A stretch of DNA of 64,000 nucleotides. Origin: Clostridiales bacterium. Lineage in GTDB: Bacteria; Bacillota; Clostridia; Lachnospirales; Lachnospiraceae. Where the stretch lies: positions 79,412 to 143,411 of the forward strand of contig JAGZJZ010000014.1 of the NCBI GenBank assembly GCA_018365455.1, written 5' to 3'. Each line of letters opens with the position of its first letter. Within the stretch, counting starts at the first letter, position 1. The translations under genes and the position numbers were made by a program. The notes under the pieces are model-generated. The model saw only the letters and a list, made by a program, of their open reading frames with translations, was not told the origin of the DNA and did not search any database. Positions 18,053-25,061 of the stretch are shown here, piece after piece.

Positions 18053-18087
18053 AAAAAGCTCCGGTGTCATCCCACTGGAGCTTTTTT
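18053..18087 (-). terminator. Intrinsic terminator after MarR gene
   Basis: AAAAAGCTCC...GGAGCTTTTTT forms a long stem with U runs on either strand. It lies just after the MarR stop on the minus strand. Confidence 0.85.
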
Positions 18088-18100
18088 AACCTTATCTTTC

Positions 18101-18547
18101 TTAGTCATTCAGTGAATGTAACAGATCTATAAATACTTTCTCGTTTTTCCCAAGTGCACCAAAAAATTTTATGTCTATACTTTCTACTATCGGAAGAGCA
18201 TTATTCAGAATATCTTGTCCTTTAGTGGTTATATAAACTGATTTAGCCCGTGTATCTTTAGAATGCTCTTTTCTTGTAATCAATCCCTTTTTTTCTAGTA
18301 AATTGATGATCTGTGATACAGACATCACATCCATACCTGCCATTCTTGCAATCATAATCTGTGTTACTTCTGGTTCATACTGTAAAGAATAACCTATTGT
18401 TGTAAGAATGACAAATTGAGGGTGTGTTATCCCAATAGCTCTTAGCTGTTTTTTTATTTCTCCATGCCATTTGTTATATGTACGCATAAAGAGTAAGCCT
18501 GTTGCTTCTTCTGAATTATCTTTATTTTTTGATAAAAATTCAACCAT
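18101..18547 (-). CDS. MarR-family transcriptional regulator
   Basis: The 148 residues have the MarR winged helix: THPQFVILTTIGY, then QIMIARMAGMDVMSVSQIINLLEKKGLITRKEHSKDTRAKSVYITTKG, with the wing Asp-x-Arg motif (KDTRAKS) intact. It overlaps the upstream SRPBCC gene by 8 bp, so the two are coupled. It likely represses its own operon through the palindrome in the promoter at 19004-19032, with the ligand being a small hydrophobic compound; the ligand is unknown. Confidence 0.85.
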   Translation of the reverse strand: MVEFLSKNKDNSEEATGLLFMRTYNKWHGEIKKQLRAIGITHPQFVILTTIGYSLQYEPEVTQIMIARMAGMDVMSVSQIINLLEKKGLITRKEHSKDTRAKSVYITTKGQDILNNALPIVESIDIKFFGALGKNEKVFIDLLHSLND

Positions 18548-18959
18548 TGTTTTCTACATTGCGTTTCAGCAGCATAATAGAATCAGGAACATCTGAGAAA
18601 ACCTGTTTCAAAAAATCTAACTTTTCATCAGTGATAATATCTGTTACTAATTTTACAGTATGTTTGATATGTACAGTTTCATCATCATTGGGAATGATTT
18701 CATGTCCAAAATAGATATCACCAAAAGGGGTTTCTGTCTTGTCCCAAAATTCTTTAGCTTCTTTTACGGAAGTCAATACATACTCCATAGGAGGCATATT
18801 TTCTAATTCCATTACACCTTTTGAGCCTGTCTTAAACCCATTGTCCAATGTTATATTTTTCAAATCATTTTCCCAGACATACCATTTCTGAATATCTTCA
18901 TAGTATTGCCACACGTTTTCCTTGACTGCATTTACTTGTGTCATAAAACTAAATTCCAT
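18540..18959 (-). CDS. SRPBCC/START-like lipid- or aromatic-binding domain protein
   Basis: The 139 residues follow the SRPBCC (polyketide cyclase-like) layout: an N-terminal strand, KENVWQYYEDIQKWYVWENDLKNITL, then a series of strands, and a long C-terminal helix (TDEKLDFLKQVFSDVPDSIMLLKRNVEN). Such proteins bind small hydrophobic ligands. It is first in an operon with MarR, under a consensus promoter. It may serve as the ligand-handling partner of the MarR regulator (inference). Confidence 0.75.
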   Translation of the reverse strand: MEFSFMTQVNAVKENVWQYYEDIQKWYVWENDLKNITLDNGFKTGSKGVMELENMPPMEYVLTSVKEAKEFWDKTETPFGDIYFGHEIIPNDDETVHIKHTVKLVTDIITDEKLDFLKQVFSDVPDSIMLLKRNVENNG

Positions 18960-19003
18960 ATCGCACCTCTTTCTACAAGTTTCATATATTGACTTGTGGT
19001 TAT

Positions 19004-19032
19004 ATTATAAGTATACTTATATTAAATGTCAA
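19004..19032 (-). promoter_or_regulatory. Consensus promoter with embedded 16-bp palindrome (likely MarR operator)
   Basis: On the minus strand TTGACA (19027-19032) and TATAAT (19004-19009) are 17 bp apart. A perfect palindrome TATAAGTATACTTATA (19006-19021) covers the -10 and half the spacer. It lies 45 bp before the SRPBCC gene. Binding by the MarR protein would block RNA polymerase. Confidence 0.8.
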
Positions 19033-19131
19033 TACTATTTTTAATCCTATTTACGATTATCATGGAATTTTACAACACGCTTACCTTTTGTCACTGCCAT
19101 TTGTCATCATAGACTATATGTACAGTCAACT

Positions 19132-19175
19132 AAAAAGACATTGCTTCTAAATAGGCATAGTAGCAATGTCTTTTT
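19132..19175 (-). terminator. Intrinsic terminator for the SOS-type small-protein operon
   Basis: AAAAAGACATTGCT pairs with AGCAATGTCTTTTT around a 16-nt loop. It follows the last gene (stop at 19235) of the leftward operon and could work on both strands. Confidence 0.75.
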
Positions 19176-19234
19176 ATTACTATTGAGTATACTAACTTTA
19201 AATCAGCATTCTGCGACAATTTATCGGCTTCTAT

Positions 19235-19522
19235 TTAATCTCCCCAAATCACAGTCCAGCGACATTTTGTCATGTGATTAAGTAATTTGAAATTGTATGT
19301 AATTCCATCATGAATAAATTCGCAATGAAACTCTTCTTGATGAATACCTACGAAATTACGTTCTTTGGATTCAGTGATTCTAAAATCTCGTATGGTGTAT
19401 ATATTACCATCTTCATCCTGATATTTAAACATCATCGGAATTGCTCTTCCGGTAGAAGTATACCAGCAGCCACATGCAATTTCCTGTATGTTATTATTAA
19501 TTATTTGAGTTTGTGCACTCAT
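19235..19522 (-). CDS. Small unknown protein, third gene of LexA-box operon
   Basis: The 95 residues are predicted mostly as strands, with aromatic and charged residues (CGCWYTSTGRAIPMMFKYQDEDGNIYTIRDFRITESKE). The last part holds EFHCEFIHDGITYNFKLL. Two Cys near residue 17 and one at the end might bind metal, but no clear motif is present. I do not recognise the family. GGAGG lies ~10 nt before the ATG. It is 16 bp after the second gene, so the three genes share the LexA-box promoter. Confidence 0.65.
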   Translation of the reverse strand: MSAQTQIINNNIQEIACGCWYTSTGRAIPMMFKYQDEDGNIYTIRDFRITESKERNFVGIHQEEFHCEFIHDGITYNFKLLNHMTKCRWTVIWGD

Positions 19523-19538
19523 TATTTTCTATCCTCCG

Positions 19539-19745
19539 CTAAGCCAATATCTGTGTATTGTTGTATGGAGCTGTTTTGACTTTAAGCCTACGGCAAGCAT
19601 TATGATACATCTTAAGTGCCTCTCTCTCCGTTAGCTCTTCCCCATCCCAGTTTAATTCTATATTGGGGAAGAACATACGGATTGATTCGAAGAGAAGTTT
19701 TGCATTCTCATTCTCAAAAGGAACATCTTTTATGGTTCGTAGCAT
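19539..19745 (-). CDS. Small unknown protein with FENENA motif, second gene of LexA-box operon
   Basis: The 68 residues start MLRTIKDVPFENENAKLLFESIR. I chose ATG 19745 because GGAG lies 9 nt upstream and because this start lines up exactly with the upstream paralogue (both have 10 residues before ENENA). Both continue with a helix, F/YPxxxL, an LTExEA...MYxxA segment and a hydrophobic end, so they are duplicates. No known family is recognised. Induction after DNA damage is inferred from the operon promoter. Confidence 0.65.
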   Translation of the reverse strand: MLRTIKDVPFENENAKLLFESIRMFFPNIELNWDGEELTEREALKMYHNACRRLKVKTAPYNNTQILA

Positions 19746-19786
19746 TATTATCATCTCCATTTCTTTTGAATTTATGTATTGAAGAT

Positions 19787-19999
19787 TTAACACGCAATTA
19801 TGTTATAGATTGGAATGTATTGCTTATTGTTAATAACCGGAATATGAAGACCTTGAGCATGATAATACATAGCCACTGCTTGATCTTCAGTTAGTGGTTG
19901 CCCCTTGAGATCTAATGACGGATACTTAGTTTTTACTTCTTGATATATTAGTCTTGCATTTTCGTTTTCGAATGTGATTATATTTTTAGTATAGTTCAT
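19787..19999 (-). CDS. Small unknown protein with FENENA motif, first gene of LexA-box operon
   Basis: The 70 residues contain TFENENARLIYQEVKTKYPSL followed by LTEDQAVAMYYHAQGL. It is a paralogue of the next gene. A GAGGGG site lies 8 nt before the ATG. The gene sits directly behind a perfect consensus promoter with two LexA-type boxes, so it should be silent until DNA damage. Its place at the right end of the prophage suggests a role in induction or in coping with host damage responses (inference); no enzyme motif is seen. Confidence 0.7.
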   Translation of the reverse strand: MNYTKNIITFENENARLIYQEVKTKYPSLDLKGQPLTEDQAVAMYYHAQGLHIPVINNKQYIPIYNIIAC

Positions 20000-20021
20000 A
20001 ATTTTTACCCCTCTTTATTGT

Positions 20022-20076
20022 CGAACGTCTGTTCTTTTTATGTATTAATTATATCGAATATTTGTTCGATTGTCAA
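20022..20076 (-). promoter_or_regulatory. SOS promoter: consensus -35/-10 with two LexA-type boxes
   Basis: On the minus strand TTGACA (20071-20076) and TATAAT (20048-20053) are exactly 17 bp apart. One box, CGAACAAATATTCG (20055-20068), fills the spacer. A second, AGAACAGACGTTCG (20022-20035), lies just downstream near the transcript start. Both fit the Gram-positive LexA (DinR) pattern CGAAC-N4-GTTCG with one mismatch each. Tight repression with damage-dependent release is expected. Confidence 0.8.
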
Positions 20077-20189
20077 GCCGGGAATTTCTGTTTTAAGAAA
20101 AAATGCCCTTAGATAAATACACATGGGTATTGTATATTTATCCAAAGACACTTGTATTTATACATTAAGATTCCTTTTGGTTGATTTAT

Positions 20190-20211
20190 TTTTACGACAC
20201 TTTTACGACAC
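20190..20211. repeat. Tandem 11-bp repeat near the prophage end (possible integrase arm sites)
   Basis: Two adjacent identical copies of TTTTACGACAC occur in the gene-free 302-bp stretch between the LexA promoter and the broken binding-protein gene. Short direct repeats like these, ~130 bp from a prophage end, suit arm-type binding sites of a tyrosine integrase. No integrase gene is in the window, so this is inference. The rest of 20077-20301 shows no gene. Confidence 0.4.
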
Positions 20212-20301
20212 TTATTTTGATTGTTATTGTTGATGTTTTTAAAAGCGATATATTTTAGTGGTTACTACAAATGCTGTGAGCCCTTGATTTTACTAGGTTT
20301 T

Positions 20302-20895
20302 TCAGCGAAAATTGTAGGTTGGATTTATTAATAATTTCTTTCCATACAAAACGCCTTCTTTTGTCTGATATTCCCACATACTGAACAGATCTAAAAAGTT
20401 ATCTTTCCACTCCTTGTCGTTTTCAAACTCAGGAGTCAGATCATAGAGAACATCACTTTCCACGTAAGAATAGATGGTACTTCCGCCATAATTCTGGAAC
20501 AATTCGTACATATCTCCTGTAGCTGCCGCTGTTTTCATCTTTTCATAGAACTGCGTATCGTCCGCTCCTGCTACGGCGTCGTATTCAATCTCAACATCGG
20601 GATTGGCTTCCATAAAATCCTGACAGGCTTTATAAATCGCTGCTCCCAGAACCGTATCTTCCGCCCAGCGGTTCAAAAATTTGATTTTAACTGGCTCACC
20701 GTCTCCTGCAGGCTGTTCTTCCTCCGTACCTTTTGCAGAGTCCGTCCCTGCAGCTGTTGTCTCCTGAGACTCCTTAGAATTACTGCTGGTCTTCTCCCCG
20801 GCATCTCCTGTATCCCCCGCATCTCCACCACATCCTGCAAGTGTCGCAGATAACATCGTAACCGCCAATAAAATACTTATGATTCTCTTTTTCAT
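20302..20895 (-). pseudogene. Truncated sugar ABC transporter solute-binding lipoprotein (N-terminal half)
   Basis: The 197 residues start with a lipoprotein signal (lipobox LAGC at ~18-21), an Asp/Glu/Ser/Thr-rich linker, then the N-terminal lobe of a CUT1-type binding protein (KIKFLNRWAEDTVLG ... DFMEANPDVEIEYDAVAG). Intact relatives are ~420-450 residues. Similarity stops after GVLYG at about 20341, and the frame ends KKLLINPTYNFR in AT-rich sequence. No later binding-protein segment is visible in the 150 bp beyond the break that I translated. The simplest reading is that the prophage integrated into this gene and the C-terminal half lies left of the window. Confidence 0.75.
20330..20345. 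other. Candidate right attachment site (attR) of the prophage
   Basis: This is the point where the binding-protein reading frame changes to unrelated AT-rich sequence. Base composition also changes here, from AT-rich phage DNA on the left to the more GC-rich chromosome on the right. The exact core cannot be set without the left end, which would share a direct repeat. Confidence 0.4.
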
Positions 20896-20937
20896 CCTAA
20901 ATCCTCCTATTTCGGTTCTTCGTATATTTTTTTCACA

Positions 20938-20947
20938 TTAGCGCTAA
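20938..20947. promoter_or_regulatory. TTAGCGCTAA palindrome upstream of the broken binding-protein gene
   Basis: This perfect 10-bp palindrome with a central GCGC lies 42 bp before the ATG at 20895. It resembles a LacI-family operator; the regulator is not in the window. It differs from the TTTGCGCAAA sites further right. The remainder of the 20896-21230 intergenic region shows no gene. Confidence 0.4.
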
Positions 20948-21230
20948 CTGATAATGATATTTTAGCAATTATGTATAATCACGTCTATGAAATATATTTA
21001 CATTGCCGTTAATATTTTTACTTTATTGATATTTTTGCCGTCATCCTTTGTGTGTTTTTATACCTTTCTTTTTCACTTTCTTCCTTATCTTCTTATGTTG
21101 AAAAGTATAAAGCTCCGCCTTACCGTTTGATAAATCCCAATGTTTTTATTGTAAATTCATGCTTCAAATCAACAAACAATAAAAAAGAAAGTGACTTTAC
21201 CATCGTGAAATGCTAAACTATAATCAGCCA

Positions 21231-21322
21231 GTCAAATACCCCGATGCTCCCAGCGGGGTATTTGACCCTCGCGGCAGTCGCCAAGTGGACGCGCCAGCAT
21301 GTCCGTTTGGCTCGTTGCTCGC
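21231..21322 (+). repeat. Dispersed structured repeat, copy A
   Basis: GTCAAATACCCC pairs with GGGGTATTTGAC, then a second long hairpin runs from GCGGCAG to CTCGC with loop CCAG. Bases 21253-21322 match 50039-50108 at 68 of 70 positions by my count. The copy ends 26 nt before the AraC ATG. It is GC-rich against an AT-rich background, looks like a REP/MITE-type element, and would form part of the 5' leader of the AraC transcript. Confidence 0.7.
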
Positions 21323-21348
21323 CGGAATAATACAAGGAGGCTGCTTTT

Positions 21349-22101
21349 ATGAATCATGAATTCACCCTGCTTCAAAGTGATTATACGGTCTGTTCCAAAG
21401 ACTGGGGCATGACAGACGAAAATGCCTTGTTTTACCGCATGTACTATATTTACGGCGGAGAAGCATATCTCAAAAAGGGGGACCAGAAAATTCGGCTGGA
21501 ACCGGGTTCTTTCTATATTCTGCCTTTAATGAAGCCCTATTCCCTATGGCATGTCCAGGAAGACCCTCTTCAGGTTCTCTGGTTCCATATTCAGATCAAG
21601 ATGGATTTCTATATTGATCTGGGAATTGTAGAAATAATAGAAAATACACCCATGTATTTTGTTTTGCAAAGTCTGCGTTCTTTTATGGGAAATGCCAGAT
21701 ATTATTCGGAAACGGAACAGCTTTTTGATATATTCCTGACACTGCTTGGTGAAGAACTCCCCCTGCAGAAAACAGATCATCCTGTTATGAAAAGCGTACT
21801 GGATTACATCGATTCTCATATATCCGACCACATTACCGTATGTGATCTGGCAGCATACGCGGGAATGGAGCGTTCCTATTTCTCCCGCAAATTCAAAGCT
21901 GCTTTTCAGATGTCTCCCAACCAGTATCTCTATGCCGCCCGTTTAAATCAGGCAGCCATTGCTCTGGCAAAGGGGGCTACTGTGTCGGAAGCCTGCCGGA
22001 TCGCAGACTATGCAGATGAAAAATCATTTTCCAGAGCCTTTCGCAATTATATGGACATTCCACCCAGCATCTACCGAAAAAGTCACATGGTGCAACCTTA
22101 A
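21349..22101 (+). CDS. AraC-family transcriptional regulator
   Basis: The 250 residues comprise a cupin-like sensing domain (about 1-140, YYIYGGEAYLKKGDQKIRLEPGSFYILPLMKPY) and a C-terminal double helix-turn-helix (about 150-248, ITVCDLAAYAGMERSYFSRKFKAAFQMSPNQYL ... SEACRIADYADEKSFSRAFRNYMDIPPSIYR). This is the layout of sugar-responsive AraC activators. AAGGAGG lies 8 nt before the ATG. The URO-D gene begins 75 bp downstream after a terminator-like hairpin, so the regulator probably controls it. Confidence 0.85.
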   Translation: MNHEFTLLQSDYTVCSKDWGMTDENALFYRMYYIYGGEAYLKKGDQKIRLEPGSFYILPLMKPYSLWHVQEDPLQVLWFHIQIKMDFYIDLGIVEIIENTPMYFVLQSLRSFMGNARYYSETEQLFDIFLTLLGEELPLQKTDHPVMKSVLDYIDSHISDHITVCDLAAYAGMERSYFSRKFKAAFQMSPNQYLYAARLNQAAIALAKGATVSEACRIADYADEKSFSRAFRNYMDIPPSIYRKSHMVQP

Positions 22102-22129
22102 AGTCACACCGCAGTGTTGTGGCTTTTTT
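22100..22129 (+). terminator. Terminator-like hairpin after AraC gene
   Basis: AAAGTCACA pairs with TGTGGCTTT (one wobble) and is followed by TTTT. It lies at the AraC stop codon and may only partly stop transcription before the URO-D gene. Confidence 0.55.
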
Positions 22130-22176
22130 CTGTTCATGGTACCCTTTAGAAAAGAACAACAACGGGAGGTATGTAT

Positions 22177-23469
22177 ATGTTGGAAGAAGATAAGAATACA
22201 AAAATTAACAGGATCCGTTTTACCGACTCGGATAAAGATATTCTGCGCACCCTGGGGTATCGAATCGCAGAAATATCCGCCGATGACAGAAATGCAGTGA
22301 ATGCAAAGAACTGGACTTTATTAAATGACAGAAAATCCGTAAAACCAATGATCTGGATCAATGAAGTTCCCTGGCACGAATTGAATGTAAATGAAGAATT
22401 AACGTTGAGATGCGGGCAGCCCTGGGCAAGAAAATTAGAAGATGAAATGAGAAAAACAATCTATCAGTGGAATCATTTCCCCGGCGATATGGTTGTGAAT
22501 CCTTATATGGAATCTCCTCTCGCTATTACATCCACCGGTTTTGGCATTGAAGAAGATGTGACCTGTGTATCAACCGATCAGGATAACGATATTGTCTCCA
22601 GGCATTTTAAAATCCAGATTTCCGAACCGGAAGATATAGATAAAATTAAAATGCCGGTTGTAACCCATGATGTAAAGGTAACCGAAGAAACATTTGCCGC
22701 CATGAATGAAATATTTGCCGGAATTATTCCCGTAAAAAAAGTGGGGAGAAAGCACATCTGGTATACTCCCTGGGATTATCTGGTACGTTGGTGGGGCATT
22801 CAGGAAGCAATTATGGACCTGATTCTGCGCCCGGATATGGTGCATGACATTTACGAACGTATGGTACAGGCATGGATGCGGGAAATGGATCAGCTGGAAG
22901 CCATGAACCTGCTGTCACTGGATAATAACAATACCAGAATAGGCTCCGGTGGATATGGCTATACGACAGAGCTTCCGGGAACTGATTTTGATTCTTCTCA
23001 TGTTATGGCGAAAAATATGTGGGGATGTTCCAACGCACAGATTTTCTCTACTGTCTCTCCTGAGATGCACTGGGAATTTGCCGTGGAACACGATTTGAAA
23101 TGGCTGGAACGCTTTGGCTTAACTTACTATGGATGTTGTGAACCCCTGGATATTAAAATGGATGTACTGCACCGCATCCCCAACCTCAGAAAGGTCTCCG
23201 CATCTCCCTGGAATAACAGTAAGAAAATAATTGACGCAATTGGTTCTGATTACGTAATAAGCAGAAAGCCGAATCCAGTTATTGCAGCAGGAAATGCCTT
23301 TGATCCCATCCAGGCAGAAAAAGACCTGAGGGAATTTATGGACCTTACAGATCGAAGCTGCCATGTGGAACTTATTTTCAAAGATGTGTCCACAGTGAGA
23401 TATGATCCAAAGAGACTCTGGGAATGGGAAAAAATTGCAATGCGCGTTGCAGAGGAATATTCCAGGTAA
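22177..23469 (+). CDS. URO-D superfamily protein, probable cobalamin-type methyltransferase
   Basis: The 430 residues fit the uroporphyrinogen decarboxylase-like TIM barrel that includes MtaA/MtbA/CmuA methyltransferases. Visible signs are GMxxxxVxWP-like barrel strands, YYGCCEPLDIKMDVL (the position of the metal-binding His-x-Cys, here Gly-Cys-Cys) and ASPWNNSKK. True heme-pathway HemE has a different N-terminus and length (~350). No corrinoid protein lies beside it. GGGAGG precedes the ATG at 22177 by 7 nt; ATG 22171 is too close. The methyl donor and acceptor are unknown. It is downstream of an AraC regulator, as is a second URO-D gene at 58470. Confidence 0.75.
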   Translation: MLEEDKNTKINRIRFTDSDKDILRTLGYRIAEISADDRNAVNAKNWTLLNDRKSVKPMIWINEVPWHELNVNEELTLRCGQPWARKLEDEMRKTIYQWNHFPGDMVVNPYMESPLAITSTGFGIEEDVTCVSTDQDNDIVSRHFKIQISEPEDIDKIKMPVVTHDVKVTEETFAAMNEIFAGIIPVKKVGRKHIWYTPWDYLVRWWGIQEAIMDLILRPDMVHDIYERMVQAWMREMDQLEAMNLLSLDNNNTRIGSGGYGYTTELPGTDFDSSHVMAKNMWGCSNAQIFSTVSPEMHWEFAVEHDLKWLERFGLTYYGCCEPLDIKMDVLHRIPNLRKVSASPWNNSKKIIDAIGSDYVISRKPNPVIAAGNAFDPIQAEKDLREFMDLTDRSCHVELIFKDVSTVRYDPKRLWEWEKIAMRVAEEYSR

Positions 23470-23477
23470 ACGAAAAT

Positions 23478-23527
23478 AGCAGGGACATGTAATTTTCCGC
23501 AATTACAAATCCCTGCTGTGACATTTT
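23478..23527. terminator. Bidirectional terminator between URO-D and sulfatase genes
   Basis: AGCAGGGA pairs with TCCCTGCT, with an inner TGTAATT/AATTACA stem, followed by ATTTTTT on the plus side. The two flanking genes converge here. Confidence 0.75.
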
Positions 23528-25030
23528 TTATTGATACATCTGAAGCTGTATATCATCCGGCTCCGTCATCCATAATATGGTCTCCCATACCTCCTGTCCG
23601 TCATTTTTCTGTCGTGGTCCCGGCGTACTTCTTCCATTTAATATGTATGACTTTAACTGATCCCGCAGTTCCTTTGCCAGTTGCGGATACTGCTCTATTA
23701 CATTTATCTGTTCCCCGATATCCTTTGATAAATCATACAGTTGGAACCTGGGAAGGCTTTGATCCTCTTCTCCCGGTTTGGGAGCTGACCAGCCGCCCGA
23801 GCCCGGACACATTTCCAGCTTCATCATCCCTTTTCGAATGGAAAGGGAACCATCGATACTCTGATGTACCACATCTCTGCGGACCTCAGGTCCTTTGGGG
23901 TCCTTCCAAAGCGTCAGATTGCTGACACTGTCTTCCCCTGCATTTTCCGGCAATGGATAGTCAAAATACTCAGCCAGCGTCGCCATCAGGTCACTAAGGC
24001 ATACAACCCTGTCACATACGCCGCCTTTCTCTGCCATCTCAGGCCAGTGCATCATCAGCGGTACTCTGTGTCCGCCTTCATAGATATCTGCCTTTGTTCC
24101 CCGGAATACATAGCTGGGATTGTGTCCCGCTGCTTTTAGCTCTTCGTAATCCGCCATTGGGGAACATCCGTTATCCGAGGTATACAGGATAATTGTATCT
24201 TCTAAAAGCCCCAGTTCTTCCAGCTTTTTCGTAATTCTTCCGGTTACGTCATCACAGTGCAATACAAAATCTCCATAGGCATTCGTTCCTGATTTTCCCT
24301 GGAATCTTTCTGCCGGCAGAATCGGTGTGTGGGGGGCAGGCATGGGAAAATATATAAAGAACGGATTTTCTTTGTACTCCTCAATCTTCCCCAATACCCG
24401 GTCTGTAAGTTCGTCCAGAACATGTTCATGTACAAATCCCGGTGCTGCGGGGCCTTTTCTCCAAAATTGCTTGCCTGTATTCTGTGTCTCATGATCCGGT
24501 TTAGCCGTAAAATGATCATTCTCAATGTAGACATAAGGAGGCATATCCAGAGACCCGCTGATCCCAAAATAATAATCAAAACCATGATCTACCGGAGATC
24601 CCTTTATCGCTCCGGCGTAGTCCACTCCGTCGCTTGCCTCAAATTCTTCTGCTTCTCTGAAATGATCAAATTTGGCAAACTCCATTCCCAGATGCCATTT
24701 TCCGATCATTGCCGTTTGGTACCCCTGCTCTTTTAAAAGATTTGCCACCGTCATACGTCCCGGTTCCAGAAGCGGTGCGGAATATCCACCCACTACATAG
24801 GATTTCAGCCGGGAACGCCAATTATAGCGCCCCGTTAAAATACTGTATCTGGAGGGAGTGCAGACTGCGGAGGATGCATGGGCATCTGTAAAACGGATAC
24901 CGTTTTCACACAGTCTGTCTAAATTGGGAGTCTGAAACGGACAATTTTCGTTGTAAGCAGAGATATCTCCATAGCCCATATCATCAGCAAGAATGTAGAT
25001 CAAGTTTGGACGTTTCTTTGGATTTTTCAT
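23528..25030 (-). CDS. Type I sulfatase (formylglycine-dependent)
   Basis: The 500 residues have the sulfatase signature CTPSRYSILTGR at residues 57-68, whose Cys57 is converted to formylglycine. Metal-binding Asp16-Asp17 lie in ILADDMGYGD, and DNGC is present at about residue 285. It would remove sulfate esters from a sugar or glycan. It has no signal peptide, so it acts in the cytoplasm on imported small sulfated sugars. It is last in the operon 28469-23528, after the ABC importer. Anaerobes mature such enzymes with a radical-SAM protein (anSME), not seen in this window. The substrate is unknown; mucin or glycosaminoglycan sugars are candidates. Confidence 0.9.
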   Translation of the reverse strand: MKNPKKRPNLIYILADDMGYGDISAYNENCPFQTPNLDRLCENGIRFTDAHASSAVCTPSRYSILTGRYNWRSRLKSYVVGGYSAPLLEPGRMTVANLLKEQGYQTAMIGKWHLGMEFAKFDHFREAEEFEASDGVDYAGAIKGSPVDHGFDYYFGISGSLDMPPYVYIENDHFTAKPDHETQNTGKQFWRKGPAAPGFVHEHVLDELTDRVLGKIEEYKENPFFIYFPMPAPHTPILPAERFQGKSGTNAYGDFVLHCDDVTGRITKKLEELGLLEDTIILYTSDNGCSPMADYEELKAAGHNPSYVFRGTKADIYEGGHRVPLMMHWPEMAEKGGVCDRVVCLSDLMATLAEYFDYPLPENAGEDSVSNLTLWKDPKGPEVRRDVVHQSIDGSLSIRKGMMKLEMCPGSGGWSAPKPGEEDQSLPRFQLYDLSKDIGEQINVIEQYPQLAKELRDQLKSYILNGRSTPGPRQKNDGQEVWETILWMTEPDDIQLQMYQ

Positions 25031-25061
25031 TTAGTTCTCTCCTTTTCCGTTTAAAATGCAC

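Noticed and set aside
15379..20301. Search for an integrase or recombinase near the proposed prophage end
   Set aside because: No tyrosine or serine recombinase motif is present in any frame; if one exists it should lie left of the window.
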